In this document: one piece after another, positions 12,832 through 23,543 of the stretch
How the letters are laid out: each line of letters begins with the position of its first letter
Position numbering within the stretch: the first letter of the stretch is position 1
Source: Hemileia vastatrix
Taxonomy: Eukaryota > Basidiomycota > Pucciniomycetes > Pucciniales > Zaghouaniaceae
Assembly: GCA_030280995.1 (NCBI GenBank)
Contig: JASXTE010000016.1
Coordinates: forward strand, 10,129,001-10,193,000
Direction of reading: 5' to 3'
Length of the DNA: 64,000 nt
Made by a program: the position numbers and the translations under genes
Notes under the pieces: generated by a model
Database searches by the model: none
What the model saw: the letters and a program-made list of their open reading frames with translations, nothing else
What the model was told of the DNA's origin: nothing

Positions 12832-12870
12832 GTGTGTGTGTGAGAGAGAGAGAGAGAGAAAGAGAGAAAG
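12832..12870. repeat. GT/GA microsatellite
   Basis: GTGTGTGTGT followed by a GAGAGA run with AAAG interruptions, about 40 bp, in the divergent promoter region. Confidence 0.9.
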
Positions 12871-13219
12871 AATTTACAACGTGCTTTCATTTTCTAAAAT
12901 TTTGTAAGATCTTACTTGCAGAAAGACGAAAAGATGAGCATTTAATCATAAAGAAAAAACAAACAAACTTCAAATTAGATAAGCCATGATCCAATCACCA
13001 TTGAAGGAAGATCAAAAGAGAAAGCTGGCAGTTTTTTTTTTTTCTTTGCAAAACATTTTCATTTTTTTTTTTTTGACAGAAATATAAACCCTTGATAGCA
13101 AAATGGATATATCATATACACCTTAAAGGGGTAGCTTCGTTTTCGAAATGACAAGTTTTTTTTTTATTCCCCAAATATTTGGAAACGTTTTGTAATAAAG
13201 CAACAAGATTTCATATATT

Positions 13220-13424
13220 TGCTGCAGCTAAGTCATAAAAGCTTGCGAAATTTCTGACGAAAAAAACAAAGTTGTTCTCATTAAAAAATGATTTGCCTAT
13301 TCAAAAGGGTCAGCGATAGGTCTGGGGTACTACCGCCTTTTGAATAGGAAAATCATTTTTTTGTGAGTGAAGCTTAAATTTTTTCGTCCAAAATTCTGCA
13401 ATCTTTTGTGACTTGGCTGTATAA
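13220..13424. repeat. Long inverted repeat, 90-bp arms and 25-nt loop
   Basis: Left arm 13,220-13,309 and right arm 13,335-13,424. The 26 bp nearest the loop match with one mismatch (core CCTATTCAAAAGG against CCTTTTGAATAGG); the outer part is about 70% matched, including the GACTTAGCTG/GACTTGGCTG pair at the tips. It could be a decayed MITE or the source of a hairpin RNA. Confidence 0.75.
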
Positions 13425-13883
13425 GGATTGTAAGAATAAAATATTGTTTTCTCTTCTCATTAAATATTAATAACCTTTTATGACCGTTTCTGTATAGATT
13501 ACTGGATAATTGATTAACTACACAGATTCATCAGAGAATCAAATTGAAATAGATTAGTATGGTATAGTTTAAAATCCAAACCACATTCGTTACAAGTAAG
13601 ATGTATATATCTAGACAATTAGTTCTAGTCTTTGATGTCCCTCTATAGGATGGGGAAGGAGAAACATGCTATTTTATTGCGAAGGAGGATTGCTAAACGT
13701 TTTAAAGGCCGGCCAATCATCCTTAGCAATCAAAATACAAAATCTCTTTAAGGCCAAGCCAGCAGGCAAATTAAGCAAAGAAATCATTCAAATGATGAGC
13801 GTTGGATTCTTGAGTTCCACTGTCAAATCCTCATCTTCTTCCTTCTTTTCATCTCCACCACCACCATCTCCATCTCCATCTCC

Positions 13884-15918
13884 ATGCCTGTCTTTCATGT
13901 CAGCAGCCCTCAGAACGAGCATTCTGCCCAGCATCCTACGGAGGATCTCGCTGAGAAACTATCTCGTCTCGATCTTCCTGAACCTGAAGGTGTTCTCCCC
14001 AACAAATATCTTCATCTTCCTCAGACATCCACCACTGGATCTTCAACCCCCGTCCTCACGGTTTCTGGTACTCTCCATCTCCCTTCTTTTCTTTGCAACT
14101 TCATTCTGATCTCTCGTTCTTTCTTCTTTCAAAGATGAACCCGAATTTCATCATCCAAATCTCGATGCTCTTCAGCTTTCCCTTGCTACACTTGTTTTGC
14201 CCGAACCCGAACACGTCATGAGGGCTAATTTGAGAGCCGACGGTCTTCGCACTCCTGAACCCATCCGAAGAACCGATGAAAACGGCCAGATCTCTTCTCC
14301 TGCTGGTTCTGATTATTTTCTTACTCCTCAAGCTGCCTCTGCTCCTTCAAAAAGCGAACCCGCTCCTACCCTTCAAGCAGTTGACTTTACTGTCGTCAAT
14401 ACCGAACAAATAGTCGATCCTTGGGATGTTAAAGGCGCAATAGTTAATGGAGTGCAGATGGGAATTGATTATCAAAAGTTAATTGAACAATTCGGTACTA
14501 AAGCAATCAACAAGGACATGTTACTAAGATTTGAAAAATTAACCGGCAGAAAGCCTCATCCATTTCTCCGTCGTGGCCTGTTTTTTTCTCATCGGTCTGT
14601 CAAATTCGTTTACATCCGTCTATCGATCTCTGCTCATGGTTTTCTGTATTCTGTCTGTGACCAACGTGGCCAACAGTGAATTTGACATGATTCTAAACTA
14701 TTACGAACAAGGGAAGCCATTTTATTTGTACACTGGTCGTGGACCTTCAAGTGGAAGCATGCATTTAGGGCATTTGGTACCGTTTATCTTCACCCAGTAA
14801 ATTTAATAGATCATGCCCAATGAACCGCTTGGCCCATGTTGTTTTGGTCATGCCACATGATATGTGCACGCTTGCTAATATTAGAGTATGATTGGTTTCC
14901 AGGTGGCTCCAGGATGTCTTTGATGTACCCTTAGTAATTCAACTTACAGGTTCGCATTTTGACGTTCTCTTCGTAGGATCGTGACTGATGATTTGTAATC
15001 ATCAACCCATGCAGATGACGAAAAGTTTTTATTCAAGCAGGAGTTAAAACTAGAGCAATGCCACCAATATGCCCTGGAAAATGCCCGTGATATCATTGCT
15101 TGTGGCTTTAAATTAGAAAAAACCTTCATTTTCTCCGATTTAGATTTTGTGGGGTTAGTATACTTCAGTATCTATTATACCGTTCTTTGGTCATGATATA
15201 TTTCTTTACAGCAAACTAATTATCAAGCTTTAACCAATGTTTCTAGAGGCGCATTTTATCACAACGTTGTTCAAATAGCTCGTTCAATCACTTACAACCA
15301 AAGCAAAGCAACTTTTGGTTTCACGGACACGTTAGTCTGAATCTATATTCGCAAGTACGGAAGCGCTGCTAATTTAAGCCTTTCTTTCTTTTCTTTCTTT
15401 TTGTCTTTTTCTTTCTTTTTTTTTTTTTTCTTTCTTTCTTTCTTTTTTTTGGAGAAGTGACAATATTGGAAAGTCTCATTTCGTCGCCGTACAAGCAGCT
15501 CCTGCATTTTCTGATTCGTTTCCTCAAATATTTGGTACAAAAACCGACATACCTTGCTTGATTCCTTGTGCAATCGATCAGGATCCTTACTTTCGTCTAA
15601 CTCGAGATGTCGCCGGTAGAATGTCGAAAAATCGTGTCAAGCCTAAACTGATACATTCGAGATTTTTTCCAGCATTACAAGGTAGTGAAAGTAAAATGAG
15701 TAGTAGTGTCGACACTAGCGCCATTTTCATGAGTGATACTCCTAAACAAGTTAAAACCAAAATTAACAAGTATGCCTTCTCTGGAGGAAAGGCAACTGTT
15801 GAGGAACATCGGGAAGTAGGCGGTCGATGTGATATTGACGTTTCTTATCAAGTTGGGCTATTATTGTTATGTGCTTGTTGTGATAAAATTCTGGTGGAAA
15901 GACTAACGACGAGTTTTA

Positions 15919-15957
<39 letters not shown>

Positions 15958-16348
15958 TAGTATCTTACATTTTTTGAAGATTCAGACGAAAAGCTGGTAC
16001 ACATTAAAGAAGAATATGAGTCAGGTAGAATGCTGACTGGTGAATTAAAAGCATTGTGCATTGAAAAATTAGTGGCTATGGTTACTGAATTCCAAGAAGT
16101 AAGTGTTTCAAGCTAATTACTCATTGTTACTATTAGTATTATTATTTGGCTGTTGCTATAAACTTTTGCTTCCTTTCTAAAGGGTAAGAATCGAAGCTGA
16201 CGCATGGTTTTTTTCTATTTTTATTTATCTTAAATTTTGAATAAAAAAGCGTAAAATGAAAATAACGGATGATTTAGTTAGTGAATATATGAATCCAAAT
16301 CGAAAAATCGATCCCACTCCTCAATCTAAGCAACAGCAGCAGCAATAA
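13884..16348 (+). CDS. Tryptophanyl-tRNA synthetase, cytosolic type, 9 exons
   Basis: Charges tRNA-Trp with tryptophan for cytosolic translation. Exons: 13,884-14,067; 14,135-14,594; 14,677-14,796; 14,903-14,949; 15,015-15,153; 15,247-15,330; 15,458-15,851; 15,961-16,098; 16,250-16,348. All GT-AG, 1,665 nt in frame, 554 aa. Landmarks of the eukaryotic class I enzyme: VDPWDV (about 155-160), [31 protein letters not shown] with the HIGH-type HLGH at 244-247, PLVIQLTDDEKF, and KMSSS at 424-428. It ends in a short Gln run. The N-terminal extension before VDPWDV is about 154 residues, much longer than in yeast, and has a repeated LPEPE motif (31-35, 83-87). No in-frame upstream ATG was found; an alternative first exon cannot be excluded. 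Confidence 0.93.
15921..15956 (+). repeat. 36-T tract before a 3' splice site
   Basis: An uninterrupted T run followed by GTAG ends the seventh intron of the synthetase gene. It acts as an exaggerated polypyrimidine tract and is probably length-variable or prone to sequencing error. Confidence 0.85.
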
Positions 16349-16411
16349 ACCAAGAAAAACAACAGTTTGAATAGGATCGAGAAAAAAATGAGTAAGAGTT
16401 TAAATGCAAGT

Positions 16412-16535
16412 ACTATGGCTACTACTACTACTACTACCACTGCTACTATTATAACTACTACTACTATCACAACTACAATTGCTGCTACTATTACAACTAC
16501 TGCTATCACTATCGCTACTACTATGATGATGACGA
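16412..16535 (+). repeat. ACT trinucleotide repeat, imperfect
   Basis: About 40 triplets, mostly ACT with GCT, ATT, CCA and ACA variants, just past the synthetase stop and likely in its 3' UTR. It gives open frames on both strands (Thr-rich, Val/Ile-rich) that I do not consider genes. Confidence 0.8.
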
Positions 16536-18610
16536 CTAGTTCTACTTCAGATGCTGCTAATAATGATATCTTCAGAGTGATTCTGCTTAAAAATCAAAAA
16601 AACCCAATTGTCAAAGTTTTCTTCTTTTTTTTAAATCTTTTTTAGTCAAAAATGAAACATATCAGGATAAAAAGAATAAACATGCTAGGATAATGGGGGA
16701 GTGGGGTGGTGGGATCAACTTTCTCTTGTTAATTTTTTTTTACTTTCTTTTTCTTTTTGTATGATTGCAACAGCTGATTAAATCAACAAAATACTATGAA
16801 ATACAATAAATATTGGTGTAGAAAAAAAAACTGCAAATACATAAAATGAAGAAAAAAGAAAAGAAGAAAAAATAGTTAACACTTTGATGGGAAAATTGTC
16901 GGCTTGTACAGTAGTTGAAGATGATAAATACAGTAGGAATTAATATAATAAAATGGAAATGAAGTGGAACTGATGAACTTGGATAATATGATAATAATTT
17001 AATAATATTTTTTATGTCTTTCTTTTCACGTTGAACAGTTATTACTCAAATAAATAATTTAATGTAAATAAATAATTATTTGTATATGGTTTTGATTTTA
17101 CTATAATATAGATAAGTTAAAAATGTATAAGAGAAGGATGATTCTAAAAGAACAAAGAGAAACTCCTTTTATAGGAAAAAATGTACTACAACGTGAATTT
17201 TGTTGAAGTCAACAAAATCATTGATAAACGAGTTAAAATTGTAATATAAATAAATTTAAAAATAAATTGAAAAGATAAATTAAAAGATTAAGTCAAGGTT
17301 TAAAAAAATAAGATGATTTAAGTTTAAGTTTAATAAATAACACAGTTAAATTATCCCTTAAAATTCCAAGGAAATTCAAAAGCCTCTTTCCTTGCTCTAC
17401 CTGGCCCCCCTCTAGCCAACTTCAAGCAAGATCTGAGTCCCAGTAATTACATGAACTTGGATCTACAACTTTGTCATAGGTTTTTATTACTTTATTTGTA
17501 TTTTAATTTCTTAATTCAATTAAATTTAGAAAAACGAAATGAAATTTTAATTAAATAATATAAAAAATGCTTGCGTAAGTAAAAACAACTTTAAAGACTA
17601 TAACATTAATTAAAATATAGTTAATCTTGTTTACACAATTATAATAATTAAAGAATTAGAAATATTAAAAATATATTTCTTAAATTAATTAAATATTAAG
17701 TAATAATTTTAATCAGATCAATTTAACTATGTTAAATAAGTTACTGGTTGACACAACTCATCAATATATCTTAACTTTTGATCTTTACTTCAGCATATGG
17801 ACCAGTAATAAACTCTGCAGATTGTAGCAACTATGTTAACTTGGTTTAAGGTAGAAGGCATAGGTAGTGATGATTCATAGTTTTAAGCTTTTATTTTTTT
17901 ACTCATCATTTTGATATTATTCTTGTTTTAATTTAAAATTAAAATTTAAATTTAAATTTAATCTTAATTTTAAATTTTGATTTTGACTTCATTTTTATTA
18001 ATTTTAATATTAACTTTAACTTAAACTTTAATTTAAATGTAAGTTTTGATCTTAATTTAAATTTTTAACTTGATGATAATTTTTAACTTTAATTTTAAAA
18101 TTAATTTTTATTTATATTTTAATTTTAATTTTAATTTTTATTCTTATACTTATTTTTATTTTTATTTTTATTTTTATTTTTATTTTTATTTTTATTTTTA
18201 TTTTTATTTTTATTTTTATTTTTATTTTTATTTTTATTTTTATTTTTATTTTTATTTTTATTTTTATTTTTATTTTTATTTTTATTTTTATTTTTATTTT
18301 TATTTTTATTTTTATTTTTATTTTTATTTTTATTTTTATTTTTATTTTTATTTTTATTTTTATTTTTACCTTTATTTTAATTTTAATTTAATTGTAATTT
18401 TAATCTTAATTTTAATTAATTTAATTTTAACTTTATTATTTAATTTTAATTCTATATTTTTCAAGTTTTTCATAAAGTGAGAGATGGGTGATTGTGTTGC
18501 TGGACCACATACACACTGATATGTTGAGGGATATCAAGGGAAATGGGAGAGAATAGATTTAAAATTTAGATGTCTGCTTCAAACAGAGAGGAGGACCTTG
18601 AAGGAGAAAT
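16536..18610. other. AT-rich intergenic stretch with low-complexity DNA
   Basis: No gene seen. A unique-looking C-rich patch lies near 17,380-17,460. From about 17,930 the DNA turns into TTTAAT-type repeats and then the hexanucleotide array. The 130 bp before 18,611 are ordinary sequence bordering element 3. Confidence 0.5.
18151..18368. repeat. TATTTT hexanucleotide array, about 36 copies
   Basis: Nearly perfect tandem repeat over about 218 bp, flanked by degenerate TTTAAT repeats. One frame reads as an alternating Phe-Tyr chain; it is not a gene. Confidence 0.95.
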
Positions 18611-19232
18611 AGTCAGCCTGGATATCCCCAGGACTGAGTAAAAAGTACTTATAAATTATGTTAAAAACATGGACTATACATGTGAACAATAAATAAAAGT
18701 ACACAAGTTGTATACATAAGTAAAAATTATGATAAAATACAATATATGCCATTATAACATCTTATATACATGCATATATCCACCTTTTATAAGTCTTATG
18801 TACTTAATATTAAGTTGAAATATGTTAGGTTAATCTTAAAAACCTTAAATATAAGGCTACATAATTTTTAAGTACACTTAAAGCTGTTGTTTTCATTGTT
18901 TTATGTAAAAAACAAGAAATGTGCTTTAAATCACTTAAAAGTTGATTATATGCACTATAAATTTAATAATATTAAAAATGTGCTTGGACAGATCAATTTG
19001 TCTTAATTAGGACTATTTATTTGGCTACTCAGATGCATAAAAATAACACTTTTCAATTTTGGTGTTTTATAGGCCAGAAATGGCTTCTGTGTACTGGCCA
19101 CATACTGCCTGCATTTTCCCCATGTGAATAGCTTCATTTTTAGCAAAGTCAACTTTTTCACACTATAATTACCCCAACTTTTATGCCCACAGTGGGGAAA
19201 CATGCTAAAATAGGTGACAGGCGCTTATTTAG
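18611..19232 (+). repeat. 5' LTR of element 3, first part (LTR-B)
   Basis: Begins GTCAGCCTGGATATCC (the first T is changed) and aligns with 32,037 onward and 40,145 onward. It stops at the TTTAG duplicated by the inserted LTR-A. Confidence 0.85.
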
Positions 19233-19525
19233 TGTCAGCCAGGCTATATCAGGAGCCCAGTAAATGTTATGTTAAATTACTGGAACCAAAAGAGGGCGTA
19301 AAAATATGCATTTTATGTATATAAATTAATATTTTATTGCATACAAAAATTATATAAGTATCTTTTTAAATATATATAAAATAAGGGTTATATTAATTTT
19401 ATTGTTATATAATTTATTTATACATTTAAATTAGGCATGAAATATTTTATATTCTATAAATTATGGCACATATTTATGTATTTAATAAGTATAAATTAAT
19501 AATTAATCAATTGTAAACATATATT

Positions 19526-19680
19526 AGGGGGTGTCAGTTCTGGCAAATCCGCACTTAAATTAAGTGCGGATTTCAAACCAAATCAGCACTTACAAATCAG
19601 CACTTAAATTTTGCAAAAAAGTCACTTATTTCAAAAAAGGGTGTCAGTTATGACCTCAAATCAGCACTTTTTTCCCGTTT
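19526..19680 (+). repeat. Left subterminal repeats of the Harbinger-like element
   Basis: Next to the terminal repeat is a palindrome with arms AAATCCGCACTTAA and TTAAGTGCGGATTT around one base, then variants AAATCAGCACTT three times. Candidate transposase-binding sites by analogy with other terminal-repeat transposons. Confidence 0.65.
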
Positions 19681-19896
19681 TTTTTCACAACCACATTTTG
19701 GCCACAAAACATCCCTTCCTTTCTTACCCCATCCCTGTCACATGTGACACACTGACCTTCCTCGCTACCTACCCATCAATCCTCGGCACACACCCCTTCC
19801 TGACATTTTCAATATTTTGACCAGGCATGTTTACATTCTTTTTTACTTATTTCTTCTACTTTTTAATCTTTTTTCTTGTTATGTGCCAGTTTCATA

Positions 19897-21211
19897 ATGC
19901 CTCCCAGACATTCCAAATCTCAAAAGGTAACTCAAAAATCTGCTTCGTCACAAAAGTCTCCTCGTAAAGCAAGCCCTACACCTGAAAAATCAAAGGCAGG
20001 TTCAGGTCAGCTTAAAAAGGATGATTATCTCATCATAATCAACTTCCTTAAAATAAAATCAAATTTTGAAGCATGTTTTGGATGTGAAAAGTCCACTTGT
20101 ATTGGACGTCCACCTTCTTCAAAGGTTAATGGCTACTTGTTGATGGCCAATGAAGTAAGGAAGAAAACAAGGGGGAGAATCAATATCAATCCTAAACAAA
20201 TGAAGGAGAGATTTAAGAGTTACCATTCAAAATATAAAAAGACTCATCATGCTGTAAATGAAACTGGCTTTGGTATTGACGATGATGATTTGGAGATTGG
20301 AATTACTACTGTTTCCGAAAAGCTCAATGTCATGTGTCCTTTCTATGAGGAAATGGATAATCTTTTTGGCACCCGAGTTGATGTAAACCCTTGGTTTCTA
20401 CATGATACTACTAAGCATATACCCTCTGGATCCAAACCTTCCTATAATCCTCCCAACACACCTTTACTTGAAGAAGATCAATCCCCTCCACTTTCTAACC
20501 ATAGTTCAGCTGAAGATGATCCCAACTATCAAGCAGAACAATTATATCGCAGAAGATCTGAATCCTCAGAGGCCCAAAATTTAAATGTATGTTTACTTTT
20601 TGTTTTTTCTTCAATTCTTCTCTGAATTTCTCTTTCTTTCTAGTCTCCTCCTACTCAAACTCAATCTCCATTAAATAATCTCAATTCTGGAAATGTGAAT
20701 ACCTCTTTAGAAGCTGCTTTAGAAGAACTTCCTGAAGCCTCTTGTTCAAACTCCAAACTAAAGCGTCGAGCCTCAACTTCAATGAACTTGAACCATCTAT
20801 TAAAACGTGGTAATACTTCAACAAGCTCATTTGGCTCCCTTGAGGATTATTTTGAAAAAAAAGATATAAGTAAGTTTTGTTTACTATATATCTTAATCAT
20901 TAACTCATTTATTTATTTATTTCAATTTAATTTTCTCAGCGAAATCAACTATTGCAAATAATGCCCTTGACTTTGAGAAGATGAAGTTTGATCATATGCT
21001 AAGGAAAGATCAGCAAGCCTTAGATTTGGAAGAAAAAAAATTTGAGGTAGAGCAGATGGAAAGAGTAAATGACCGTCAATTTCAAAGAGAAATGGCTACT
21101 TGTGAATTGGAAAAACAAGAGAGTTTTAAAAAAAAAGATTTCATTATGGAATGTGTTAAAAATGGCCAATCTTATGAGGACATTAAAAAATTACTTGACC
21201 TTTTCAATTGA
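19897..21211 (+). CDS. Harbinger-associated DNA-binding (Myb/SANT, NAM-C-like) protein
   Basis: Three exons: 19,897-20,586, 20,644-20,869 and 20,940-21,211; GT-AG introns with TTTCTAG and TTCTCAG acceptors; 395 aa with no internal stop. Start MPPRHSKSQ; an upstream TTG extends the frame but is unlikely. Residues 30-160 (KKDDYLIIINFLKIKSNFEA ... RGRININPKQMKERFKSYHSKYKKTHH) look like the trihelix/Myb-like domain of the second ORF of PIF/Harbinger elements. The middle is Ser/Pro-rich and acidic. The C-terminal 85 residues form a charged helix with EEKKFEVEQMERVNDRQ, like the NAM-associated C-terminal region. Such proteins help the transposase bind ends and reach the nucleus. It is intact, although its transposase partner is not. 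Confidence 0.8.
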
Positions 21212-21365
21212 TAAATTGTTTTTCTAGTTAATTTAATTTTGGTAATATTTTCTTATATGCTGACTTATAAAAGGAAAAGAATATAGTATGTTATTTTTGA
21301 CAAAAATTTGAATGTATAATAAAAATTTTCTATCTTTACTTTCTAGTCAATAAGTTTGCTTATCT

Positions 21366-21734
21366 AAATTTTTCTAAGTCATCAATTTCACATGTCAGAT
21401 TTAAAAAATTGGCAATGCCCTCCCCTGCATTTTATTGAAACAAGGGGTGGGTACCACCAAATTTTTCTAAGTCATCAATTTCACATGTCAGATTTAAAAA
21501 ATTGGCAATACCCTCCCCTGCATTTTATTGAAACAAGGGGTGGGTACCACCAAATTTTTCTAAGTCATCAATTTCACATGTCAGATTTAAAAAATTGGCA
21601 ATACCCCCCCTGCATTTTATTGAAACAAGGGGTGGGTACCACCAAATTTTTCTAAGTCATCAATTTCACATGTCAGATTTAAAAAATTGGCAATACCCTC
21701 CCCTGCATTTTATTGAAGTAAAGGGTGAAAGTCA
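21366..21734 (+). repeat. Four tandem copies of a 93-bp unit
   Basis: Units start at 21,366, 21,459, 21,552 and 21,644; the third is 92 bp and the last decays after the CCCTGCATTTTATTGAA block. Copies are almost identical, so recently amplified. The unit is 31 codons, which keeps a frame open through the array, but I see no start or domain. It lies just 3' of the DNA-binding gene. Confidence 0.93.
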
Positions 21735-22064
21735 TCAAAATTTAATATAATTACATAAATTAATTAATATATAAATAAGATATTTCAAGTATACTACTTT
21801 TAAAGTAATGACAATTCCTTAAGCCAAAATGCAGATCAAGTCTAGAAACTAGGTTCAATGCAAAGTATTTTTTGAAGCAACTTATTTAAATAATACTTTA
21901 TTAAATTAAGTTGATCAATAATGATTGATTGACAATATTGCAATTCTTAAATACAATAATTTTATTAAAAAATTTCAGATTACATATAAAAAAAATCAGT
22001 GACTTTTTCTATTACTTACAACTGTTTTTACAGAATTGAAAACTATGTTTCAGCTAATATTTTA

Positions 22065-22251
22065 TGGAAGTGAACTCTGTTCTTTGCCCGAAGAACAGAG
22101 TTCATCCTCCTATTTTCACACTCTGTTTAAAAAGAATAAAATGACTTACCTGGAGAGATGAGTTGAGAAAAAAGAAATATAAGTGAATGGAAGTGAACTC
22201 TGTTCTTCGCCCGAAGAACAGAGTTCATCCTCCTATTTTCACACTCTGTTT
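22065..22251 (+). repeat. 64-bp direct repeat, each copy holding a strong hairpin
   Basis: Copies 22,065-22,128 and 22,188-22,251. The hairpins are 22,072-22,103 (arms GAACTCTGTTCTT/AAGAACAGAGTTC, loop 6) and 22,195-22,226 (arms of 15, GAACTCTGTTCTTCG and its complement, loop CC). Confidence 0.92.
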
Positions 22252-22380
22252 GCACCAATCTCCATCCCTTTCAATTCTATCAACACATGCTTGTCTTCCC
22301 TCCCCATGCCTTTCGCTATCCTCCCAGCCCCATTGTATGCCATCCTCTTTTGATCCCCATTTCACCCCTCTCAACCTCTC

Positions 22381-22482
22381 GGCGGACTTGCTAGCAAGTC
22401 CGCCCCCCATATTGCATGGTGTTAATGAACGATTAGCTGCAATCGTTCAATAACTTAACGATTCGTTAACGAATCGTTAAGT
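22381..22482. repeat. Three consecutive palindromes
   Basis: 22,381-22,404: perfect 24-bp palindrome, half-site GGCGGACTTGCT. 22,426-22,449: arms TGAACGATT/AATCGTTCA, loop 6. 22,453-22,482: perfect 30-bp palindrome, half-site ACTTAACGATTCGTT. The first, with its flank CCCCCATATTG, matches the right end of the MITE at 55,172-55,432. Confidence 0.93.
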
Positions 22483-22485
22483 GAA

Positions 22486-22765
22486 GGTTAAGGGGGGGTA
22501 GGAGGGATATGAGGGAGGATTTGGGGGAGTTTTGAGGGGGATAGGAGGGGGGTTTGGAGGGGGGGTTAGAGGCGGGTTTGGTGGGGATTTGGAGGGAGGA
22601 TTTGGGGGATTTGGTGGGGGGTGGAGTGGAATGAGGGGAAGATATGAGGAGACCAAGAAGGGGGAGAAAGGGAGAGATGAGACCAAAGAGGGAGAAAAGG
22701 GAGGTTAGAGTGAGCCAAGGAGGGGGGAATGAGGCAGCCAAAGGGGGGAAAAGGGGGATGATTCC
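22486..22765 (+). repeat. Purine-rich (G/A) tract
   Basis: About 280 bp in which the plus strand is almost entirely G and A with a few T, built on GGGGGATTTGG-like units. It reads as Pro/Ser-rich frames on the minus strand that I do not treat as genes. It abuts the broken end of the transposase. Confidence 0.85.
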
Positions 22766-23235
22766 AAGGAGTTGATGGCAGTGATACATCGTTTGGTATA
22801 AGTGTTAACTGAACCATACCCTAAATCAAAGACATTTTCTAAACGTTTCAAAGCGGCTCCATTACCATTTGAACCCAAACGACATAGTGTGATGGCCAAT
22901 TGAATTGAAGGATGTTGTTGTTCTTTTTGAGAATTATTGTGAAATATGGGATGATCCTGAATAAGCTCAAGCAATTTAAGGAAACATTCCTGAGAAGTCC
23001 TGAACAGCTGTCTAAAACTGGGTGTAGATAGGTTAAGAAGTGTTTGGATGGTGTACTTGGGGGTATGAAGTACTTGAGGCTTTCTGGGAAGAAGGTAACG
23101 TTTCCTGGCCATTTTTGATAAAACGACAAAATCTTCTTCTAGATCAGAATCGGAATCAGAGTCCAAGAGCAGTTCAAGCGCCATGAAAGTCATTGCTTTA
23201 TGTAATTTATCACGATTTGAAAGTGAGGAAGGCAT
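22765..23235 (-). pseudogene. Harbinger transposase, N-terminal part only
   Basis: Starts MPSSLSNRDKLHKAM at 23,235. About 155 residues contain the N-terminal signature of HARBI1-like transposases: HPSIQLAITLCRLGSNGNGA and a helix-turn-helix-like FDLGYGSVNTYTKR. The DDE catalytic domain that should follow is replaced by the purine-rich tract, so this is a 3' truncation. Transcription converges on the DNA-binding gene. Confidence 0.78.
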
Positions 23236-23389
23236 GACTCTTATATGATATGATATGAAGATGTAAGTGATGTACAATGTTTTGAGTTATGAAGTGTTAT
23301 TCTGCGGAGTGCTGCGTATGAATGGGATGATGCTGACAAATCAGTGAAATGGGACTTGATGGTGAAATCAGCACTTTTGGTTGAGAAAG

Positions 23390-23543
23390 TGCGGATTTGA
23401 GTGAAATAAGTGACTTATTTCATTTTGAAATCCACCAGTATTGGGGCTAGTGTGTTTTGGAAATCCGCACTTATTTAAGTGCGGATTTGGTCAAATTTAA
23501 GTGCGGATTTGTAAGTGCGGATTTGCCAGAACTGACACCCCCT
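23390..23543 (-). repeat. Right subterminal repeats and terminal repeat of the Harbinger-like element
   Basis: AAGTGCGGATTTG or close variants occur five times in 150 bp, some as inverted pairs (AAATCCGCACTTA next to TTAAGTGCGGATTT), ending in TGCCAGAACTGACACCCCCT. Confidence 0.75.

Larger units (their letters stand above)
12311..13883. promoter_or_regulatory. Shared upstream region of two divergent genes
   Basis: The 1.57 kb between the GH5 start (leftward) and the tryptophanyl-tRNA synthetase start (rightward) must hold both promoters and 5' UTRs. It contains a GT/GA microsatellite (12,832-12,870), T-rich runs near 13,030-13,075, and the large inverted repeat at 13,220-13,424. An open frame from 13,666 to the synthetase start is out of frame with it and ends in a Ser/Pro-rich repeat; it could be an upstream ORF or 5' UTR. 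I cannot place a TATA box with confidence. Confidence 0.5.
19526..23543. mobile_element. PIF/Harbinger-like DNA transposon, 4.0 kb, transposase truncated
   Basis: Terminal inverted repeats begin AGGGGGTGTCAGTTCTGGCA, with the exact complement at the right end, extending about 30 bp. Flanked by ATT on both sides (or TATTA if the ends are counted as GGGGG/CCCCC); related LTR-A copies show the uninterrupted site. It carries a spliced DNA-binding-type gene on the plus strand and a converging, truncated transposase on the minus strand, the two-gene layout of PIF/Harbinger elements. Because the catalytic half of the transposase is missing, the copy is probably non-autonomous. Confidence 0.82.

Noticed and set aside
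16321..16645. Open frames on both strands (Thr-rich and Val/Ile-rich)
   Set aside because: They come from the ACT microsatellite after the synthetase stop; no start context or domain.
18070..18480. 136-codon open frame of alternating Phe and Tyr
   Set aside because: It is only the translation of the TATTTT repeat array.
22187..22817. Pro/Ser-rich open frames on both strands
   Set aside because: They are readings of the palindrome cluster and the purine-rich tract, with no domain.
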